This document shows, piece by piece, positions 33,021 through 36,026 of a stretch of DNA of 36,026 bases. The stretch is taken from contig NZ_JAOALK010000060.1 in the NCBI RefSeq assembly GCF_025154055.1, forward strand, positions 1 through 36,026, read 5' to 3'. Positions within the stretch are counted from its first letter, which is position 1. Each line of letters opens with the position of its first letter. A program made the position numbers and the translations under genes. The notes beneath the pieces are model-generated. The model was given only the letters and a program-made list of their open reading frames with translations, was not told the DNA's origin and searched no databases. Source of the stretch: Aquibacillus koreensis. GTDB taxonomy: Bacteria; Bacillota; Bacilli; Bacillales; Amphibacillaceae.

Positions 33021-34157
33021 TTACAATTCTTCGCCTTCACCTGATAATAATTTCATCTGGTCATTTTCATATCCAACCAAATAAGTAACCTTATAATTGC
33101 TTACCACGATTTCTCCATCTACTCGTTCTTCAGCGGAAATACTAGCATCAACTTGAATAATTCCATCTTTCACTTTAGCTGAAATTCCCTCCATATTTAC
33201 AGACACCGTATTTAGATAGCCTTTTCTGAATGATTCATAAGGTGTATTGGTTTGCCAGGAGCTTCCGAGCAATGAATAAGCTGTAATGTAATCTTGGTAA
33301 TTTAAGTTTTCATAAAAATACTCAACAAGATACATGGCCATTTCTGTATCGTTGTATTCCTCATATCCTTCATCAAAGCCGTAATCTTCCGAAGTTTGAT
33401 TAATTGATGGAAGGTTTTCCATTGGTGATTCAGACCACCCTTTTACGAGTGCAATTACATTTGCAATAGGAATGCTAAAACCAATGGCGCCTTGATTGGC
33501 ACCTGCTGAGTTAATCCCGACCACTTCTCCAGTCTTCGCATTCACGAGTGGACCACCACTATTTCCAGGTGCAATCGGTGCAGAAATTTGGTACACGTCT
33601 TCATATTGATATGGTGGAATATCTAAGTCGCGATTTACACCACTTATGATTCCAGTTGTTACTGTGTTTTCTAGTCCTAAAGGATTTCCAAGTGCAAGGA
33701 TTTCGTCTCCAATCTCGGCTTGTTGTTGATTAATCGCTAAGGGTGCTATTCCTTTCAACCCATTAACGCGAACAACGGCAACATCCGTATCCTCACTAAT
33801 GCCAATTACGGTTCCGGGATATTCTTTTGCATCAGCGGTTTTAACTGTAACTTCCTTCGCACCAGCTACCACATGAGCATTCGTGATTACATCGCCTTGG
33901 TTATTATATAGAAATCCAGAGCCTAACGAACCATCCGTTAATTCTATTTTGACAACAAGCTTTTGTGATTCATGAATGATCTGCTTTAAGTCTTTTGGTT
34001 CAACTAGAGCCTCTGCTGGTTCTTGTTCACTTGCAAGAATGGTTGACGCTAAGTGCAGCTGGTTCGGAACATGGTCTTGAATCAAATAAAAAGTATAAAT
34101 GCCAGCGCCAATCACTATTAGAGTAGCTATGATGCTGAAAATCCAATATTTTTTCAT
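33021..34157 (-). CDS. Membrane-anchored HtrA-like trypsin-type serine protease without PDZ domain
   Basis: The 378-residue protein has an N-terminal anchor (about residues 5-26) and a trypsin-like domain with the full triad: His95 (TNAHVVAG), Asp125 (EDTDVAVVRV) and Ser200 (APGNSGGPLV). ALGNPLG and GAIGFSIPI are typical of HtrA/DegP. The PDZ domain is absent. Instead residues about 265-378 look like a small extracytoplasmic NTF2/TcaA-like domain (MYLVEYFYENLNYQDYITAY...). It should act outside the membrane on misfolded or signalling proteins. It follows the zinc-ribbon gene by 15 bases, so the two are an operon and probably partners. Confidence 0.87.
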   Translation of the reverse strand: MKKYWIFSIIATLIVIGAGIYTFYLIQDHVPNQLHLASTILASEQEPAEALVEPKDLKQIIHESQKLVVKIELTDGSLGSGFLYNNQGDVITNAHVVAGAKEVTVKTADAKEYPGTVIGISEDTDVAVVRVNGLKGIAPLAINQQQAEIGDEILALGNPLGLENTVTTGIISGVNRDLDIPPYQYEDVYQISAPIAPGNSGGPLVNAKTGEVVGINSAGANQGAIGFSIPIANVIALVKGWSESPMENLPSINQTSEDYGFDEGYEEYNDTEMAMYLVEYFYENLNYQDYITAYSLLGSSWQTNTPYESFRKGYLNTVSVNMEGISAKVKDGIIQVDASISAEERVDGEIVVSNYKVTYLVGYENDQMKLLSGEGEEL

Positions 34158-34172
34158 TCACTTTTCACTTCC

Positions 34173-35414
34173 TTAATCGAGATACCACGTGATATCATCA
34201 ATTTCAATCGTTGCATCTTCAGAAACGTGATACATAAAATCTTCAAACGTGCCTGTTTCTCCTGGTCCTATATAATACGGATAGACACTCGTGAAACTGT
34301 CCGTTATATAAGCACCTTCTGCATCGTAGATCGTATAGTAGATTGTCACTTCATTTATCTCTGTGGTTGCGACGTTTTTGATCTCTCCGGAAAAATAAAA
34401 ATCACCATATTCATCGATGTGAGATTCAAATGAAAGTACTTCTACAGCGGCTGTTCGATTGTGTAAATCTTCTTGTGCAGCTACTTCCATTGCTTGTTCT
34501 AACCGCTCTTGTTCCGCAGTTTCAAAAGCTGTCTGCTCTTGGTCAATCTTCTCTAAAAATGCTAATAGCTTTTCATCATCCGTTGCATAGGATAATGCTT
34601 CATTGATGATCGATCTAGCATCTGAGAATTGGTTGTTATCTAGAGCAGTAGTTGCACGTCCACTACTAATCTTTACAATCTTGTTTATAATTTGTTTTTT
34701 TACCGCAGCAGCCTCTTCGGATGATAGGGTTGCTAACGTATTTAGCTTTGCTGCTAAAGCGTCAACCGTCGTTAATTCATCTAGTTCTTGTTTTATTTTT
34801 CCTACCGTTATCGTGACTTCGATTGTTGTAAGCTCGGGATGAATAGGTTCAAATAAAGGTCCAACCGCTGTTTGTAGTTTTTCTTTAAAAGATGTAAGTA
34901 GCTCTTCTGCATCTGAGAAGTTTTGTTTCTTTACAGTCTTTTGTATGGTTTCTAGTTCCTCTAAAAATGAAGATACTCGCTCAATTTCTTCGAGGTCTTG
35001 TCCTAGGACTGCATAATTAGGGCGTAAATCTATTGCATTTACAAGCGACTCTTCCGCAGTTTCATAGTCTCCCTGTAAGGCCGCAGCTTCCGCCGATTTT
35101 TGGAACGCCAATACCTCATCATTTACATTTAATTGATGTATATAAAAGTATATTAATCCTGCGCAAATACATACTAGACTTACAATGGGCAGGAAGGTTG
35201 CGATCCAAAAACCAACCCCTTTTTTCAGTTTTTGCTTGGACCGAATAACCCTTTCTTGTGGTTCTTCAGGTGTTTTTGAGCTGATTTCCGATTGACTTTC
35301 TATATGATTATCCTCTGACTCTATCATATCGTTTGATTGATCAATTTGGGCACCGCAACTCGAACAAAACTTTGCAGATTCGGTGATTTTCTCTCCACAT
35401 TGATGACAAAACAT
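34173..35414 (-). CDS. Zinc-ribbon membrane protein with repeat/coiled region and FxLYD-like domain
   Basis: The 413-residue protein has an N-terminal cytoplasmic zinc ribbon (CHQCGE...CSSCGA), an acidic Ser/Glu linker, and one transmembrane helix (about 70-92). A long helical region outside the membrane (about 95-310) has TPR-like stretches (GDYETAEESLVNAIDLRPN; NNQFSDARSIINEAL). The C-terminal beta domain (about 318-413: FYFSGEIKNVATTEINEVTIYYTIYD) resembles FxLYD domains. I infer a cell-surface sensor or scaffold for the HtrA-like protease encoded next. AAGGAGGGC lies before the ATG. No enzymatic motif is seen. Confidence 0.8.
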   Translation of the reverse strand: MFCHQCGEKITESAKFCSSCGAQIDQSNDMIESEDNHIESQSEISSKTPEEPQERVIRSKQKLKKGVGFWIATFLPIVSLVCICAGLIYFYIHQLNVNDEVLAFQKSAEAAALQGDYETAEESLVNAIDLRPNYAVLGQDLEEIERVSSFLEELETIQKTVKKQNFSDAEELLTSFKEKLQTAVGPLFEPIHPELTTIEVTITVGKIKQELDELTTVDALAAKLNTLATLSSEEAAAVKKQIINKIVKISSGRATTALDNNQFSDARSIINEALSYATDDEKLLAFLEKIDQEQTAFETAEQERLEQAMEVAAQEDLHNRTAAVEVLSFESHIDEYGDFYFSGEIKNVATTEINEVTIYYTIYDAEGAYITDSFTSVYPYYIGPGETGTFEDFMYHVSEDATIEIDDITWYLD

Positions 35415-35439
35415 TCTATGCCCTCCTTAACTAGAAAAA

Positions 35440-35491
35440 TATGTCGATTTCGATTTAACTAGTGTACTTATCATATCGTATTTATGTCGAT
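35440..35491 (-). promoter_or_regulatory. Direct repeats upstream of the zinc-ribbon/HtrA operon
   Basis: ATCGACATA occurs twice on the minus strand (35440-35448 and 35483-35491), 43 bases apart. TATGAT lies between them and could be a -10. No alternative sigma consensus can be assigned with confidence. Confidence 0.3.
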
Positions 35492-35558
35492 TTTTGTGCA
35501 TGAACAGAAAAAAAGTCATTAGAAAATATAGCAAATTTTGTCGAGGGTGTAAACGAAG

Positions 35559-35602
35559 GGACGGTTCTTTTGTTTCCAAAAATGGAAACAAAAGAACCGT
35601 CC
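35559..35602. repeat. Perfect 20-bp inverted repeat (MITE/REP-like hairpin)
   Basis: GGACGGTTCTTTTGTTTCCA (35559-35578) is exactly complementary to 35583-35602, with a four-base loop. No T-run follows, so it is not a classical terminator. I recall similar GGGACGGTTCTTTTG sequences scattered through Bacillus-type genomes, which suggests a dispersed repeat. Confidence 0.75.
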
Positions 35603-35681
35603 GAGACCAGTGAAAAAGTCTACGACTTACCCCTAATTCATAAAACACATTAGAATTTAATATTTTTTATCACTTTCAAAT

Positions 35682-35745
35682 AAAAAAGACCCTCTAAATG
35701 GTATAATTAGTACGCTGATACCAAAACCATTAGGGGGTCTTTTTT
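35682..35745 (+). promoter_or_regulatory. Transposase promoter embedded in an RBS-masking inverted repeat
   Basis: 35682-35702 and 35726-35745 are near-perfect inverted arms (AAAAAAGACCCTCTAAATGGT against ACCATTAGGGGGTCTTTTTT). The 3' arm holds the ribosome site AGGGGG, eight bases before the ATG. An extended -10 TGGTATAAT (35699-35707) ends the 5' arm, so transcripts from it should start in the loop and lack the 5' arm. Confidence 0.55.
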
Positions 35746-36026
35746 ATGCTTCGACAACAGCCAAAGCAATTTAGTTTTCATTCTGTATTATACAATAAAA
35801 TTCCTGATAATCATATCCTAAAAGCGATATCTAAGGTCGTAGATTTTAGTTTTATTAATATTCTCCTTGAAGATACATACTGTAAAGATTTTGGTCGTCC
35901 TGCCAAAGAACCAGAAATGATGTGTAAGTTACTTTTTCTTCAACACTTATATAATTTGTCTGACGAAAAAATGGAAGTGGAAGCTAGTCTAAATTTAGCT
36001 TTTTTGTATTTTCTGGGCCTTGATCC
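35746..36026 (+). mobile_element. IS1182-type transposase, N-terminal part, cut by window edge
   Basis: The frame opens MLRQQPKQFSFHSVLYNKIP and stays open to the window end (about 93 codons). It matches the N-terminus of IS1182-family (DDE) transposases, which begin with a DUF772-like helical domain: PEMMCKLLFLQHLYNLSDEKMEVEASLNLAFLYFLGLD. The DDE catalytic residues lie beyond the window. The left terminal inverted repeat cannot be defined because the right end is missing. The element lies after, and oriented away from, the zinc-ribbon/HtrA operon. Confidence 0.87.

Overview
The window is low-GC DNA with strong Shine-Dalgarno sites, many TTG/GTG starts and compact Rho-independent terminators. 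The gene set (AbrB, LacI, NikR, YbjQ, PgcA, HemY and CtaB types) points to a Gram-positive bacterium of the Bacillaceae, perhaps an Oceanobacillus/Virgibacillus-like environmental bacillus; the genus is a guess. No rRNA, tRNA, CRISPR array or prophage was seen. The only clear mobile DNA is an IS1182-type transposase cut by the right edge.

Layout. 1-4.1 kb (minus strand): nickel regulator NikR, a membrane sulfite-oxidase-family molybdoenzyme with an internal twin-arginine motif, and an EAL gene followed by a CBS-GGDEF gene that look like two halves of one c-di-GMP protein. 4.3-6.4 kb: a LysR regulator divergent from a YeiH-type putative sulfate exporter. 6.4-9.1 kb: a sulfonate-type ABC importer (ssuBCA order) with a well-formed promoter and an operator-like palindrome at its start point. 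9.27-9.92 kb: a 52-bp tandem repeat array. 10.0-11.5 kb: a stand-alone hemY/cgoX. 11.8-15.2 kb: an operon of MATE exporter, VOC protein, SDR and ThuA-like protein, preceded by a possible 21-codon leader peptide overlapping the MATE start. 15.4-20.2 kb: small membrane proteins, an EamA transporter, a membrane diguanylate cyclase, YbjQ, DUF2500 and a lone PTS EIIA. 20.5-26 kb: a LacI regulator, a stand-alone heme O synthase, a 38-codon membrane protein, an isochorismatase-like protein lacking its usual Asp, DUF4870, and a PP-loop-like protein with a degenerate loop. 26-32.3 kb: phosphoesterase, MFS exporter, cupin with a strong palindromic operator candidate, AbrB paralog, a divergent PRPP synthetase and phosphoglucomutase. 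32.6-35.4 kb: zinc-ribbon membrane proteins and a membrane-anchored HtrA-type protease. 35.5-36.0 kb: a perfect 20-bp inverted repeat and the IS element start.

Most genes are single or in pairs. The sulfur theme (LysR/YeiH next to ssuBCA), three c-di-GMP proteins and several tandem repeat families in intergenic DNA stand out. The best candidates for something undescribed are the leader-peptide/hairpin arrangement ahead of the MATE-VOC-SDR-ThuA operon, the PRPP synthetase paralog with altered loops, the degenerate PP-loop protein, and the repeat families.
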